From assembly GCF_946479965.1 (NCBI RefSeq), contig NZ_CAMLHX010000019.1, positions 5,999 through 69,998 on the forward strand: 64,000 nucleotides of DNA. Direction: 5' to 3'. Below, in pieces: positions 49,851 to 58,462 of this stretch. Source of the DNA: an uncultured Mucilaginibacter sp. (GTDB lineage: Bacteria > Bacteroidota > Bacteroidia > Sphingobacteriales > Sphingobacteriaceae). How positions within the stretch are numbered: the first letter of the stretch is position 1; the number at the start of each line of letters is the position of its first letter. The notes under the pieces are model-generated. The model did no database searches. It saw nothing but the letters and a program-made list of their open reading frames with translations, and was not told the DNA's origin. The translations under genes were made by a program, and so were the position numbers.

Positions 49851-50369
49851 ATGTTAAAAAAATCGCCAAAGGATTCGCACACCGTTATGAATGAGTTGGT
49901 GCTACCCAATGATACCAATATGCTGCACAACCTGATGGGGGGCCGTTTGCTGCACTGGATGGATATCGCCGCCGCCATATCAGCGCAAAAACATTGCAAC
50001 AGCCTGGCGGTAACTGTATCTGTCGATAGTGTTTCTTTTAAGCATTCTATTAAATTGGGCGATGTGGTAACCATTGAGGCGCGGGTATCACGGGCATTTA
50101 CTACCTCGGTAGAAGTACGTATGGATGTATATGCGGAGAACATCCCATCGGGCACGCGTGTTAAAAGCAACGAGGCCTACTATACTTTTGTAGCCTTGGA
50201 TAAAGCCGGAAATAAGATCCCGGTGCCGGAGCTGGTGCCCGAAACGCCTGCCGAGCAGGCGTTATACGACAGTGCATTACGCCGCCGCCAGTTACGTTTA
50301 ATATTAGACGGCAAATTGAAACCTCATGACGCCACCGAGTTAAAGGCGCTTTTTATAGATAAGGAATAA
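49851..50369 (+). CDS. Acyl-CoA thioesterase (hotdog fold)
   Basis: A 172-residue cytosolic thioesterase of the YciA/BFIT type. The catalytic loop NMLHNLMGGRLLHWMDIAAAISAQKH is typical, followed by VDSVSFKHSIKLGDVVTIEARVSRAFTTSVEV. It hydrolyses acyl-CoA esters; chain-length preference is unknown. No domain duplication as in eukaryotic ACOTs. Confidence 0.92.
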   Translation: MLKKSPKDSHTVMNELVLPNDTNMLHNLMGGRLLHWMDIAAAISAQKHCNSLAVTVSVDSVSFKHSIKLGDVVTIEARVSRAFTTSVEVRMDVYAENIPSGTRVKSNEAYYTFVALDKAGNKIPVPELVPETPAEQALYDSALRRRQLRLILDGKLKPHDATELKALFIDKE

Positions 50370-50418
50370 AAACTTTTTTATGCTTTAGTGGCTTATTGTA
50401 ATATATAATCTACTAAGT

Positions 50419-50778
50419 ATGAAAAATCAACTTTTTGCCCTGATTGTATGCTCAGCAATAGTAGCAGCCTGCTCAAGCAATAAAAACACGGTTGAAGGAA
50501 CAACCGACAAACCTCTCCCAAAAACTGCTACCATGTTTGCTCCCGAGCGCGACGGCACCTCATTTGACAAAGCGATCATCATCAACGAAAAAACAGAAAG
50601 AGCCGGGATTGACGCGGAAAATACCCAGCTGCTCGCTTTATTTCCGGGCAGTAAAAGGGTGTCGCAACGGTACGAGGTTTATAAAGACAAGCAGCATGAA
50701 ATAGTTAATATCTCCACTACTGATAATAGAGAGGTACAGGTTTACTTTGATATATCCAGCTATTTTGGCAAGCAGTAA
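50419..50778 (+). CDS. Small lipoprotein of unknown function
   Basis: A 119-residue lipoprotein: signal LIVCSAIVAAC with lipobox cysteine near residue 18, then a Ser/Lys/Thr linker and a small domain (DGTSFDKAIIINEKTERAGIDAENTQLLALFPGSKRVSQRYEV...VQVYFDISSYFGKQ). It lies 49 bp downstream of the thioesterase gene on the same strand. Confidence 0.7.
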   Translation: MKNQLFALIVCSAIVAACSSNKNTVEGTTDKPLPKTATMFAPERDGTSFDKAIIINEKTERAGIDAENTQLLALFPGSKRVSQRYEVYKDKQHEIVNISTTDNREVQVYFDISSYFGKQ

Positions 50779-50787
50779 TGGCTAAAT

Positions 50788-51591
50788 TTATTTTAAACTG
50801 TACTCACCCGAGACGTCAGTAATGCTTGATATGCTTTGATTCATATTGGGCAATGCATTACTTTTAATAACAGAAATAGACATTATGGTACCACCTGCAT
50901 CGCGCTTTATAGTAATGCCCGGGGTATCATCAAAACTGATAGGATTGAGCATAACTTTATAAGCAAATTTACCCTCGGCGTTCACTAAATCGTTAACCAA
51001 TTTCCGCGATATAGCAAGCTCATAGTTATAGCACATTTCTTTATCAAAAGACGACGCCAAACTAATTCCATCGGTGTTATAAACTGAGATCAGTGTATCC
51101 ATCCCCTTTATACCCGCTGTCCTGATAAACTTTCCTTTGCTTATAAAACTTTTATTATTGGCTGATACTACATAGTCTACACTATCTGCAGGCACAGCCT
51201 TAAGGGAAAATTTAACGTCAGGCTTATTTTTGTAATTAAATAGCGGATACCTGATGGTAGCAGCATTTTCGTCTGATCTTTTGCCTGTGTTGTTAATAAT
51301 AAAGGTAATTCCGCCGCTTAAAATTTTGCGTACAATACCCTCATCCTTAGCTTTTACGGCCAGGTAGATGTTTTCATTGTCATGCGCCACGGTATAAAAC
51401 ACATCGGTAGCAGTATTATATGCCTTAAAATCCCACTCATTTGTCTTGCCGTCAATTTTGATTTTCTCAGGCGCGCGAGCGCTTCCCTCCTGCTTGTTGG
51501 GCAGCTTTTGTCCGACTACATTAAAGGCAATCACAACAAAAACACTTAAAAACAAAAAGGCACGGATATTGAATGAGGGAAGATTTATCAT
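50788..51591 (-). CDS. Member 0 of the KIDGK/GEYTLAK secreted family (outlier)
   Basis: A 267-residue exported protein, the only member outside the main array and on the other strand. Family blocks: QKLPNKQEGSARAPEKIKIDGKTNEW, DVFYTVAHDNENIYLAVKAKD, KILSGGITFIIN, LISVYNTDGISLASSFD, YNYELAISRKLV and C-terminal DVSGEYSLK. The domain resembles CBM9/DOMON-like sandwiches. It ends 9 bp after the lipoprotein gene and lies 2.8 kb from the array at 54434. Confidence 0.75.
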   Translation of the reverse strand: MINLPSFNIRAFLFLSVFVVIAFNVVGQKLPNKQEGSARAPEKIKIDGKTNEWDFKAYNTATDVFYTVAHDNENIYLAVKAKDEGIVRKILSGGITFIINNTGKRSDENAATIRYPLFNYKNKPDVKFSLKAVPADSVDYVVSANNKSFISKGKFIRTAGIKGMDTLISVYNTDGISLASSFDKEMCYNYELAISRKLVNDLVNAEGKFAYKVMLNPISFDDTPGITIKRDAGGTIMSISVIKSNALPNMNQSISSITDVSGEYSLK

Positions 51592-51653
51592 GAGGATAAC
51601 GCTTTATTGTTGGCGACTTAAAACTAACCATTTAGTATTAAGCCGCCAAATAT

Positions 51654-52637
51654 TTAATAAACCCCTCTTATCTTATCATAAATTTCAGCATCGTAAAGCT
51701 TACGCAGATTGCTGAAAGTTTGTGCCGGTAACGGCGGCAATGTTGAAGCGTGTATATTAGTTTCAACCTGGCTTACTTTAGATGCGCCGGGAATAACTGT
51801 TGTTACCTGCGGATGATCTAATATCCACCTGATGGCCCATTGCGCCATACGTTCGTCCGGTAACATCGACCCGATTTTTTCTGACAAGCGTACACCTTCA
51901 TTGTATTCAATTCCCGAGAATGTCTCGCCTACGTTGAACTTCTCGCCGTTGGCGTTGTAGTTACGGTGGTCATTAGCAGCAAAAGCTGTTTGTTGGTTAA
52001 ACTTTCCGGTTAGCAAGCCACTGGCCAGGGGCACACGTGCTATAATAGCAACGCCCTTTTCGGCGGCTTTGGCAAATACTTCATCGGCTACGTGCTGGCG
52101 GAACAGGTTAAATATAATTTGCAACGATGCCAATCCGTCCTGCTCTAAACATATCAAAGCTTCCTCTGATGTTTCAACACTGGCGCCAAAGTTGGCTATT
52201 AAACCTTCCTGCTGTAACTGACGGAGATGGTCAAACACTCGGCCTGAGCGCATTTCTTCAGTAGGGATGCAATGCAGCTGCTCTAAAAACAATTGCGGTA
52301 CATCCAAATGTCGAAGTGAATCCTCCACCTGGCGGCGCATAGCATCATAGGTAAAATTCTGCGGCCAGCCATTGGGCTCATCACCGCGGCGACCCAGTTT
52401 TGTGGCAACATAAATGGGTGTGCTAACGGTCTTTAGAAACCGGCCTATCACCTGCTCGCTTACACCCATGCCATACACATCAGCGGTATCAATAAAATTG
52501 CCGCCGCCGTTAACATAAGTTGATAAGATGGCAAAAGCGTCATCATCATTAATATTACCCCAATCGGCGCTGCCTAATTGCCAGGTGCCTAAGCCAACTT
52601 CGGCTATGGCTGTATCTTTAAATTTTCTGTAGTTCAT
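51654..52637 (-). CDS. Aldo/keto reductase
   Basis: A 327-residue NADPH-dependent oxidoreductase of the AKR barrel fold. The catalytic tetrad is visible: Asp and Tyr in FIDTADVYGMGVSEQVIGR, Lys in VATKLGRRG, His in LEQLHCIPTEE. The C-terminal cofactor motif TVIPGASKVSQVETNI is present. The substrate is unknown. The EVE gene lies 27 bp upstream on the same strand. Confidence 0.95.
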   Translation of the reverse strand: MNYRKFKDTAIAEVGLGTWQLGSADWGNINDDDAFAILSTYVNGGGNFIDTADVYGMGVSEQVIGRFLKTVSTPIYVATKLGRRGDEPNGWPQNFTYDAMRRQVEDSLRHLDVPQLFLEQLHCIPTEEMRSGRVFDHLRQLQQEGLIANFGASVETSEEALICLEQDGLASLQIIFNLFRQHVADEVFAKAAEKGVAIIARVPLASGLLTGKFNQQTAFAANDHRNYNANGEKFNVGETFSGIEYNEGVRLSEKIGSMLPDERMAQWAIRWILDHPQVTTVIPGASKVSQVETNIHASTLPPLPAQTFSNLRKLYDAEIYDKIRGVY

Positions 52638-52664
52638 GGTATCTGTACCCGTTAAACATGGCTA

Positions 52665-53072
52665 TTAATTGCTTCCTAATTTTATAATGTGATCAAATTC
52701 TTCGGGCTTAATGCTGGCTACTGACAGCCTGCTTAACCGGACCAGTTGAATATCCTTTAGCGCTTCGTCCGCTTTAATTTGTGCAAGCGTAACGGGCTTA
52801 TCCAGTTTTTCAACCGGCGAAAGCTCTACCACAACCCAGTTGGTATCATCCGTAGTAGGATCCTGATAGGCCTCTTTTACTACTTTAGCTATACCCACAA
52901 CCTCTTTACCCTCATTACTGTGGTAAAACAATACCAGGTCGCCCACCTGCATGCCGCGCAGGTTATTGCGGGCCGCATAATTGCGCACGCCATCCCAAAA
53001 GGTGCGGCCATCGGCAACAAATTTATCCCAACTGTATTTTTCAGGCTCCGACTTTACTAACCAATAATTCAT
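52665..53072 (-). CDS. EVE-domain protein
   Basis: A 135-residue PUA-like fold protein: NYWLVKSEPEKYSWDKF, FWDGVRNYAARNNLRGMQVGDLVLFYHSNEGKEVVGIAKV and the C-terminal LVRLSRLSVASIKPEEF. EVE domains bind modified nucleobases (for example methylated cytosine) and occur in housekeeping and defence contexts; this stand-alone form is of the widespread housekeeping type. Confidence 0.93.
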   Translation of the reverse strand: MNYWLVKSEPEKYSWDKFVADGRTFWDGVRNYAARNNLRGMQVGDLVLFYHSNEGKEVVGIAKVVKEAYQDPTTDDTNWVVVELSPVEKLDKPVTLAQIKADEALKDIQLVRLSRLSVASIKPEEFDHIIKLGSN

Positions 53073-53127
53073 TTTTGCTGATTTGTTATAATGCCGGTAA
53101 AGCTATTTAAAAAAGCGGCAGCGGTCA

Positions 53128-53172
53128 AGGGATAAGTAACTAATGAGTGGGGATGAATGGCGAGTGGTGGTG
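53128..53172. repeat. Weak heptamer-like tract upstream of the EVE gene
   Basis: GAGTGG/GGATGAA-type words recur at about 7-8 bp spacing (AATGAGTGGGG, GATGAATGGCGAGTGGTGG). It is more degenerate than the other tracts. Confidence 0.45.
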
Positions 53173-53415
53173 TTCCAAAAAATATAATGCCTTAAATTTT
53201 TTACAAATCGACTGACGGAACTAACTAGTTGTCCATCAGCACTTTTTCATTTTATAGTGGAACAGTTTGGAACACTTTGAAACTACTTATAAGTCAGTAA
53301 GATTAGCTGCAAATATCTGTTAAGTGGCTGATAATGAAAACATTGAAAGCATTTTCAATTTCTACCTGAAAATGGAACAGTTTGGAACACCTTTTGAACG
53401 TCAAATTGGAACACC
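53169..53415. repeat. Possible third, diverged copy of the dispersed repeat (inverted)
   Basis: In reverse complement, 53169-53195 reads TATATTTTTTGGAACACC, like the end block of the copies at 12.5 and 43.6 kb, and 53258-53283 gives GTTTCAAAGTGTTCCA, like the GTTGCAAAGTGTTGCA core with GGAAC in place of GCAAC. TGGAACAGTTTGGAACAC occurs twice (53258-53275, 53373-53390). It lies in a 385-bp gap between the EVE and hydrolase genes with no supported gene. Confidence 0.6.
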
Positions 53416-53457
53416 TCAACCAGCTCACAATTACCTAAGTATGTCAACTTATAACAG

Positions 53458-54261
53458 CTACTTAATCATAATGTCTATAGCTGCTATAATTTTAGCAGGG
53501 TCAGTTCTGATAGCGTCCAGATGTTTGCCTGTGTAGGTGATAAATTGTTTAGGCTCTGCGGCATTGGCGAATACGGCCTGACCATGCGCGTACGGAACTT
53601 CTTTGTCTTCTTTACTATGTATAAATAACTTTGGCATACTCCCAACTTCCTTAATATCGTCTTTGGCACCGTATGGGAATTTCAAAAACTGGCGAATATT
53701 CTCTCTTTGACTCTCCGGCGATTGATCTGCGGCTATATCGGTTAAGGAGCTAATTGTTCCGTCTAAAACAAGGCCGCTTATCTTAGCTTTATTGTCTTTG
53801 GCCATTTTAGCCGCTATTTGCGTACCTATTGAAGCGCCGTAGATAATTACTTTGGTATTTTTTACATCAGCACGATTGAGCGCGCTGTTAACAAACATTT
53901 GCCCATCTGCTGCAATATTCTGATGAGTGGGTTTGCCGTTCGACTTTCCGTATCCCCTAAAATCAACCATTAAAACCTGGTAACCGGCTTTTACCAAAGG
54001 CCTGGTCATAAACAGGTACTTGCTTACATTACCGCCGGCGCCATGGAAAAATAAAACAGTGGCTTTTGCTTTGCCGTCCGGTTTTAAAAATACGCCGGTC
54101 ACGTGAATTGTGTCGTCGGCTCTTAAGGCGAACTCTTCATACTTAACGCTATCTATCGGCACCATCGCTTTGTTCGGAAAATAAAACCTTTCGTCCATTT
54201 GGGCAAAAGCCGCCGCGCTGAACAGTACCGTAAATAATAGAGAATAAAGATATTTAGCCAT
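53458..54261 (-). CDS. Secreted alpha/beta hydrolase
   Basis: A 267-residue exported protein (signal MAKYLYSLLFTVLFSAAAFAQ). The fold is marked by VLFFHGAGGNVSKYLF (oxyanion HG), VDFRGYGKSNG, the nucleophile elbow IIYGASIGTQIA (G-x-S-x-G), the Asp in LFIHSKEDKEVPY and the His in TYTGKHLDAI. It resembles BEM46/FrsA-like esterases; the substrate is unknown. Confidence 0.9.
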   Translation of the reverse strand: MAKYLYSLLFTVLFSAAAFAQMDERFYFPNKAMVPIDSVKYEEFALRADDTIHVTGVFLKPDGKAKATVLFFHGAGGNVSKYLFMTRPLVKAGYQVLMVDFRGYGKSNGKPTHQNIAADGQMFVNSALNRADVKNTKVIIYGASIGTQIAAKMAKDNKAKISGLVLDGTISSLTDIAADQSPESQRENIRQFLKFPYGAKDDIKEVGSMPKLFIHSKEDKEVPYAHGQAVFANAAEPKQFITYTGKHLDAIRTDPAKIIAAIDIMIK

Positions 54262-54433
54262 TTCAGATCTGTTTTAAGGTATTATGTGCACTCCCCGAAA
54301 ATTAATAAATTATCTGCAAAGAGGCAAACAGCTATAATGGAATGTTCATTGGCACAAAAATTCTAAATTATAGTTGCTTAACTAAAAATATAGTTTTATA
54401 TTGGAGCAGCCAATTATAAACACTATAACAAAT

Positions 54434-55282
54434 ATGAGAGTCCTTATCCTTGCTTTACTTACAGCTTTTTTAATTAACAGCACCAATGCGCAAAAACTAC
54501 CTGCTATTCAACAAACCAGTTTAAGGCCACCTGCTAGTATCAAAATTGATGGTAAGGCTGGTGAGTGGATCAACTTTGAAGCCAATAACCCCGCAACCGA
54601 CCTATTATACTCTATAGCCAACGACGGCAAAAAGCTATATATTGTTGCGCAAACCAGTGCTCAAAGTACCATTACCCGCATAGTAAACGGCGGTATAAAA
54701 CTGGTTATACAAAAAACAGGTGCCAAAAACGACGAAGGAGCACCTTTTATAAAATTCCCGTTTATGCAAAAGGGCGAAAGAGTTCCTATCTCGTTTAGCA
54801 AGCCACCTATAATGCTAAATGGTGAGATGATTATTTCAAAAAACACCGAAAAGCCTGTTTCTAAAGAAGAAGCTGTAAGATTCGTGGACTCTTTAATGAT
54901 GGTAAATAACAAAGCCCTTACATCGCGTGTAAAATTTATCCGCACCGGGGGTTTTGCAGGGCTTGATGAACAATTACCCATTTATAACGAAAAAGGGATT
55001 GAGGCCGCATTAAGCTTTGATAATAAAAAAGCGTTAACCTATGAGTTAGCCATTGACCTGAACCTGTTGGGGCTGTCGGCTGCAAAAGCCGAAAAATTCT
55101 CCTATCACCTGATCGTAAACGGCGAGCCAAATAAATACGCTCCCCCCAGTATCAACATAAATCCGGCAAATCCTAATCTCAGTTCCGACGAATTCCGTGA
55201 ACTTACGCAAAAGATACAGGCACTTACTGGGCCAGCAGGTGCCACTACCGACTTTTGGGGAGAATACACTTTAGCTAAATAA
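54434..55282 (+). CDS. KIDGK/GEYTLAK secreted family, member 1
   Basis: A 282-residue exported protein, first of seven in tandem. Signal peptide to about NAQ, then KLPAIQQTSLRPPASIKIDGKAGEW, LLYSIANDGKKLYIVAQ, IVNGGIKLVIQK, a ~40-residue insert, IYNEKGIEAALSFDNKKALTYELAIDLNLLGL, FSYHLIVNGEPNKY and C-terminal TDFWGEYTLAK. The first ~120 mature residues resemble a CBM9/DOMON-like sandwich, so glycan or ligand binding is possible, but no catalytic motif exists. Closest to member 5. The ATG opening the signal peptide is chosen over an upstream TTG. Confidence 0.78.
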   Translation: MRVLILALLTAFLINSTNAQKLPAIQQTSLRPPASIKIDGKAGEWINFEANNPATDLLYSIANDGKKLYIVAQTSAQSTITRIVNGGIKLVIQKTGAKNDEGAPFIKFPFMQKGERVPISFSKPPIMLNGEMIISKNTEKPVSKEEAVRFVDSLMMVNNKALTSRVKFIRTGGFAGLDEQLPIYNEKGIEAALSFDNKKALTYELAIDLNLLGLSAAKAEKFSYHLIVNGEPNKYAPPSININPANPNLSSDEFRELTQKIQALTGPAGATTDFWGEYTLAK

Positions 55283-55285
55283 ATT

Positions 55286-56104
55286 ATGAAAACCTTAGCA
55301 TTGATCTTTCTTGCGGCAATAGGCTTTAGTGCCCACGCTCAAAAGTTGCCTAACACCCAATCTGCAAGTTTAAAAGTTCCGGCAGATGTAAAAATTGACG
55401 GCAGAGCAATGGAGTGGGGCGACAAATTCCAGGCGTATAACAGCGCTACCGATGTATTTTACAGCATAGCTAACACCGGCACAAGTCTTTATTTTATTGT
55501 AAAAACCAATAGTTATGCTATAACCAATAAAGTTTTAAGAGGCGGAATTACCATAACGATTAATCCTGATCAGAAAAAAGCCGACAACGCAGCACCTGCA
55601 ATCACTTTTCCGATGACTGAGCCCAAAGATCTGCGTGGCATTACACTAAGCATGCGCGAGGTGCTTGAAAATATGGATAGTAGCCAGGGTGAAAAATTAT
55701 TAACCAACACTAATAAGCTTTTATCGAGCGATTTGCGACTTATAAGATCTACAGGGTTTAAAAATGTAACCGATACACTAATATCAGTTTATAACGAACA
55801 TGGAATAAAAGCTGCCGGGGCATTGTCAAATAAAAACAGCATCACCTGCGAGTTTGAAATACCCATTGCTTTATTAAACCTTAAAGGAGATAAATTAAAT
55901 TACAATATTAGACTTAACGGACCCAAGCTAAGGCCCGTTGTAGTACCCGTTTCTATACCTGAAGTTGAAAGAATAGTTACCCCTGTAAATGTTTTTAAGG
56001 GCGAAGGGGTGGTTAGCCGCGAAAATATGACGAGGCAACAGTCGGAAATGGTTGCCAGTACGTTAGCCACCGACTTATCGGGCGAATACACCTTAGCCAA
56101 ATAA
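55286..56104 (+). CDS. KIDGK/GEYTLAK secreted family, member 2
   Basis: A 272-residue paralog starting 3 bp after member 1. Signal cleavage near AHAQ; KLPNTQSASLKVPADVKIDGRAMEWGDKFQAYN, VFYSIANTGTSLYFIVK, LRGGITITIN, LISVYNEHGIKAAGALSNKNSITCEFEIPIALLNL and C-terminal TDLSGEYTLAK. The region before the tail contains a Pro/Val-rich stretch (RPVVVPVSIPEVERIVTPVNV). Same array operon. Confidence 0.78.
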   Translation: MKTLALIFLAAIGFSAHAQKLPNTQSASLKVPADVKIDGRAMEWGDKFQAYNSATDVFYSIANTGTSLYFIVKTNSYAITNKVLRGGITITINPDQKKADNAAPAITFPMTEPKDLRGITLSMREVLENMDSSQGEKLLTNTNKLLSSDLRLIRSTGFKNVTDTLISVYNEHGIKAAGALSNKNSITCEFEIPIALLNLKGDKLNYNIRLNGPKLRPVVVPVSIPEVERIVTPVNVFKGEGVVSRENMTRQQSEMVASTLATDLSGEYTLAK

Positions 56105-56112
56105 TCATTATA

Positions 56113-56904
56113 ATGAAAAAAACAGCATCGTTATTGATATCTCTTTTTGTGTTTGTAAATCTGCATGCCCAAAAATTGCCTAACATACAACAGGCCGGCG
56201 TAAGGGCGCCGGCCAACATTAAAATTGACGGCAGCTTAACTGAATGGAGTGAGCAGCTACAGGCGTATAACACTGTTGATGATCTGTTTTATACCGTAAG
56301 TAACGACGACAATAATTTGTACCTTACACTTGTAGCGCCGTACAAATTTGCCTGCAAAAAGATATTGATTGGCGGCGTAATGTTTTCGGTAAGTAAAATT
56401 GCCGATAAAAAAAGCAAAGACGATCCATCGAAAAAGGCTATTGATTTTGTGCTGCTTAAAAGCGATCAGCGGCGCGAACTTTCTGAGAATTTTGAGAAAT
56501 ACTTAAATAAAAAAACCAAAAATCCTGACTCAGTTTTAAAACTGATCAATAAAAAATTGGCGGCCATGCTTAAGACTTTCGATATTAACCGCGAAATAAT
56601 ACCGGTTTATAACGATCTGAACATAGTTGCTGCCGCGCGTTTCAATAAAAATCTGGACCTTGTGTATGAGTTGAGCGTCCCGCTGTCTTATATAGGTATT
56701 AATAAGGATTATGCAGCGCCCTTTAGTTATAATATTTGCCTTAGCGCTGCTGATGCTGCGGTAAGAGTAATGAGGTGGAAGTACTCGCCGGAGCATCCTA
56801 ATCCTCCACCGCCACCCTCGTTTCCGCCAGGTACGGTGCTGCCACCGCCTAACCCGCTTTATACATCCACTGATTTTTGGGCCAACTATACTTTAGTTAA
56901 ATAA
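56113..56904 (+). CDS. KIDGK/GEYTLAK secreted family, member 3
   Basis: A 263-residue paralog, 8 bp after member 2. QKLPNIQQAGVRAPANIKIDGSLTEW, LFYTVSNDDNNLYLTL, LIGGVMFSVSK, IPVYNDLNIVAAARFNKNLDLVYELSVPLSYIG, FSYNICLSA, then a proline-rich segment (PNPPPPPSFPPGTVLPPPNP) and C-terminal STDFWANYTLVK. The most divergent tail (ANYTLVK) and a lost Gly in the YN..GI block mark it as a relaxed copy. Confidence 0.76.
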   Translation: MKKTASLLISLFVFVNLHAQKLPNIQQAGVRAPANIKIDGSLTEWSEQLQAYNTVDDLFYTVSNDDNNLYLTLVAPYKFACKKILIGGVMFSVSKIADKKSKDDPSKKAIDFVLLKSDQRRELSENFEKYLNKKTKNPDSVLKLINKKLAAMLKTFDINREIIPVYNDLNIVAAARFNKNLDLVYELSVPLSYIGINKDYAAPFSYNICLSAADAAVRVMRWKYSPEHPNPPPPPSFPPGTVLPPPNPLYTSTDFWANYTLVK

Positions 56905-56906
56905 CC

Positions 56907-57665
56907 ATGAGAATATTACTATTGATCTTTCTTTCGGCAGCATGCATTAGCGCCGACGCTCAAAAATTGCCCAATGTACAATCCGTCGGTAAACTACTGC
57001 CCGAAAACGCCAAAATTGACGGAAAATTAACCGAATGGCAGGATGTATTACAGGCGTATAATAAGACTACCCGAATTGAATATACTTTAGCCGACAATGC
57101 CGGGCAATTTTACCTGGCCGTCAGATCAAAAGATGTAGCAAGTACAGCAAAAATCCTGGCAGGCGGAATAACCCTGAATATCAATATCCCCGGTGTAAAA
57201 CAAGCTAATGCGCCATCTATAACCGTACCTGTTACCAATTCGGGCTATGCATTAACGCCATCCGGAGATGTGAAAGCAAATTTTTCTGTTTTAACAGATT
57301 CTTTAAAAATTGTGGCTGCAATTAAACAGTTCAAGTTTATAAAGGCACTTAATTTTAAAGGATTACAAGACACTTTACTCTCAATTTATAACGAGCAGGG
57401 CATACAAAGCAAAATGACTTACGATAATGGAACATTTGTGTGCGAGATTTTGATCCCGAAACAATTTATTGGTCTGGCAGGCCTTTCCAAATCATTTACC
57501 TATCAGATAAAATTAAATGGCGTTCCGTCGCCCCCGATAGCGGGTGGCCCGCCACCGGCGCCTTTGACCGCTCCGCCTAATTGGCTACCTTCTGATCCCC
57601 GCCATATCAATTTAGAAGTACGTACTCCCACGTATTTGCGCGGCGAATACACTTTAGCTAAATAA
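56907..57665 (+). CDS. KIDGK/GEYTLAK secreted family, member 4
   Basis: A 252-residue paralog, 2 bp after member 3 and the shortest. QKLPNVQSVGKLLPENAKIDGKLTEW, IEYTLADNAGQFYLAVRSKD, LAGGITLNIN, LLSIYNEQGIQSKMTYDNGTFVCEILIPKQFIGL, FTYQIKLNG, then a Pro/Ala-rich linker (PPIAGGPPPAPLTAPPNW) and C-terminal YLRGEYTLAK. Confidence 0.77.
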   Translation: MRILLLIFLSAACISADAQKLPNVQSVGKLLPENAKIDGKLTEWQDVLQAYNKTTRIEYTLADNAGQFYLAVRSKDVASTAKILAGGITLNINIPGVKQANAPSITVPVTNSGYALTPSGDVKANFSVLTDSLKIVAAIKQFKFIKALNFKGLQDTLLSIYNEQGIQSKMTYDNGTFVCEILIPKQFIGLAGLSKSFTYQIKLNGVPSPPIAGGPPPAPLTAPPNWLPSDPRHINLEVRTPTYLRGEYTLAK

Positions 57666-57668
57666 ATT

Positions 57669-58460
57669 ATGAAAATACTAACATTCATCTTTCTCACGGT
57701 AATGTGTATTAGGGCTTACGCTCAAAAACTGCCCGTTACTCAACAAATAAGTTTGCGCGCGCCGGTAAATATTAAGGTTGATGGCAAAGCAAATGAATGG
57801 GGAAAAATGCAAGCCTATAACACTGCTACCGAATGTTATTATACAATGACTAATGATGATAAAAAGCTCTACTTAATTGTACAGGCAAGCGGTGGGGTGA
57901 TGACAAACATCACAAACGGGGGAATTAAACTGGTGATACAAAAAAAGGGAGGTAAAAACGATGCCGGAGCGCCATTCATTAAATTTCCGTACCTGGAAAA
58001 GGGAAAGATGGTATTGATAAACCCTAAAGACTTTGCCGGCGCTACAGACACTATCGTAATGACTTATAACAAACAGTTGGCAAAAAGCGCTAAATGGATA
58101 TATACAAGGAGACTTAACGGCGTGGATAGCCTGCTGTCGGTTTACAACGACCGCGGTGTAGCTGCCGCAGGCAACTTTGATAATAACATGAAATATACTA
58201 TGGAGATGTCTGTTGATCTTGCGCTGCTTGGCTTGTCTGTTGAAAACCATTCAGGGTTTTCCTATCACATTATTGTTAATGGCGAGCCTAACAGGTATAT
58301 GCCTGCAAGCGTAGTGAGCTATATGAAAAAAGTTACGTTTAGCGGTGTCAGCGATTTAACAGAGCAACAAATACAACAGAATCTGGAAAGATTTGACAAT
58401 TACAGCAACAAAATGGCGGCTTCAACAGATTTTTGGGGCGAATACACTTTAGCTAAATAA
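57669..58460 (+). CDS. KIDGK/GEYTLAK secreted family, member 5
   Basis: A 263-residue paralog, 3 bp after member 4. QKLPVTQQISLRAPVNIKVDGKANEW, CYYTMTNDDKKLYLIVQ, ITNGGIKLVIQKKGGKND, LLSVYNDRGVAAAGNFDNNMKYTMEMSVDLALLGL, FSYHIIVNGEPNRY, C-terminal STDFWGEYTLAK. GGIKLVIQK, GAPFIKFP and VNGEPN are shared only with member 1, so these two split most recently although they are not neighbours. Confidence 0.77.
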   Translation: MKILTFIFLTVMCIRAYAQKLPVTQQISLRAPVNIKVDGKANEWGKMQAYNTATECYYTMTNDDKKLYLIVQASGGVMTNITNGGIKLVIQKKGGKNDAGAPFIKFPYLEKGKMVLINPKDFAGATDTIVMTYNKQLAKSAKWIYTRRLNGVDSLLSVYNDRGVAAAGNFDNNMKYTMEMSVDLALLGLSVENHSGFSYHIIVNGEPNRYMPASVVSYMKKVTFSGVSDLTEQQIQQNLERFDNYSNKMAASTDFWGEYTLAK

Positions 58461-58462
58461 TT

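Noticed and set aside
53324..53536. Plus-strand reading frame of 70 codons
   Set aside because: Runs antisense into the end of the alpha/beta hydrolase gene and through the TGGAACAC repeats; the hydrophobic part is an artefact.
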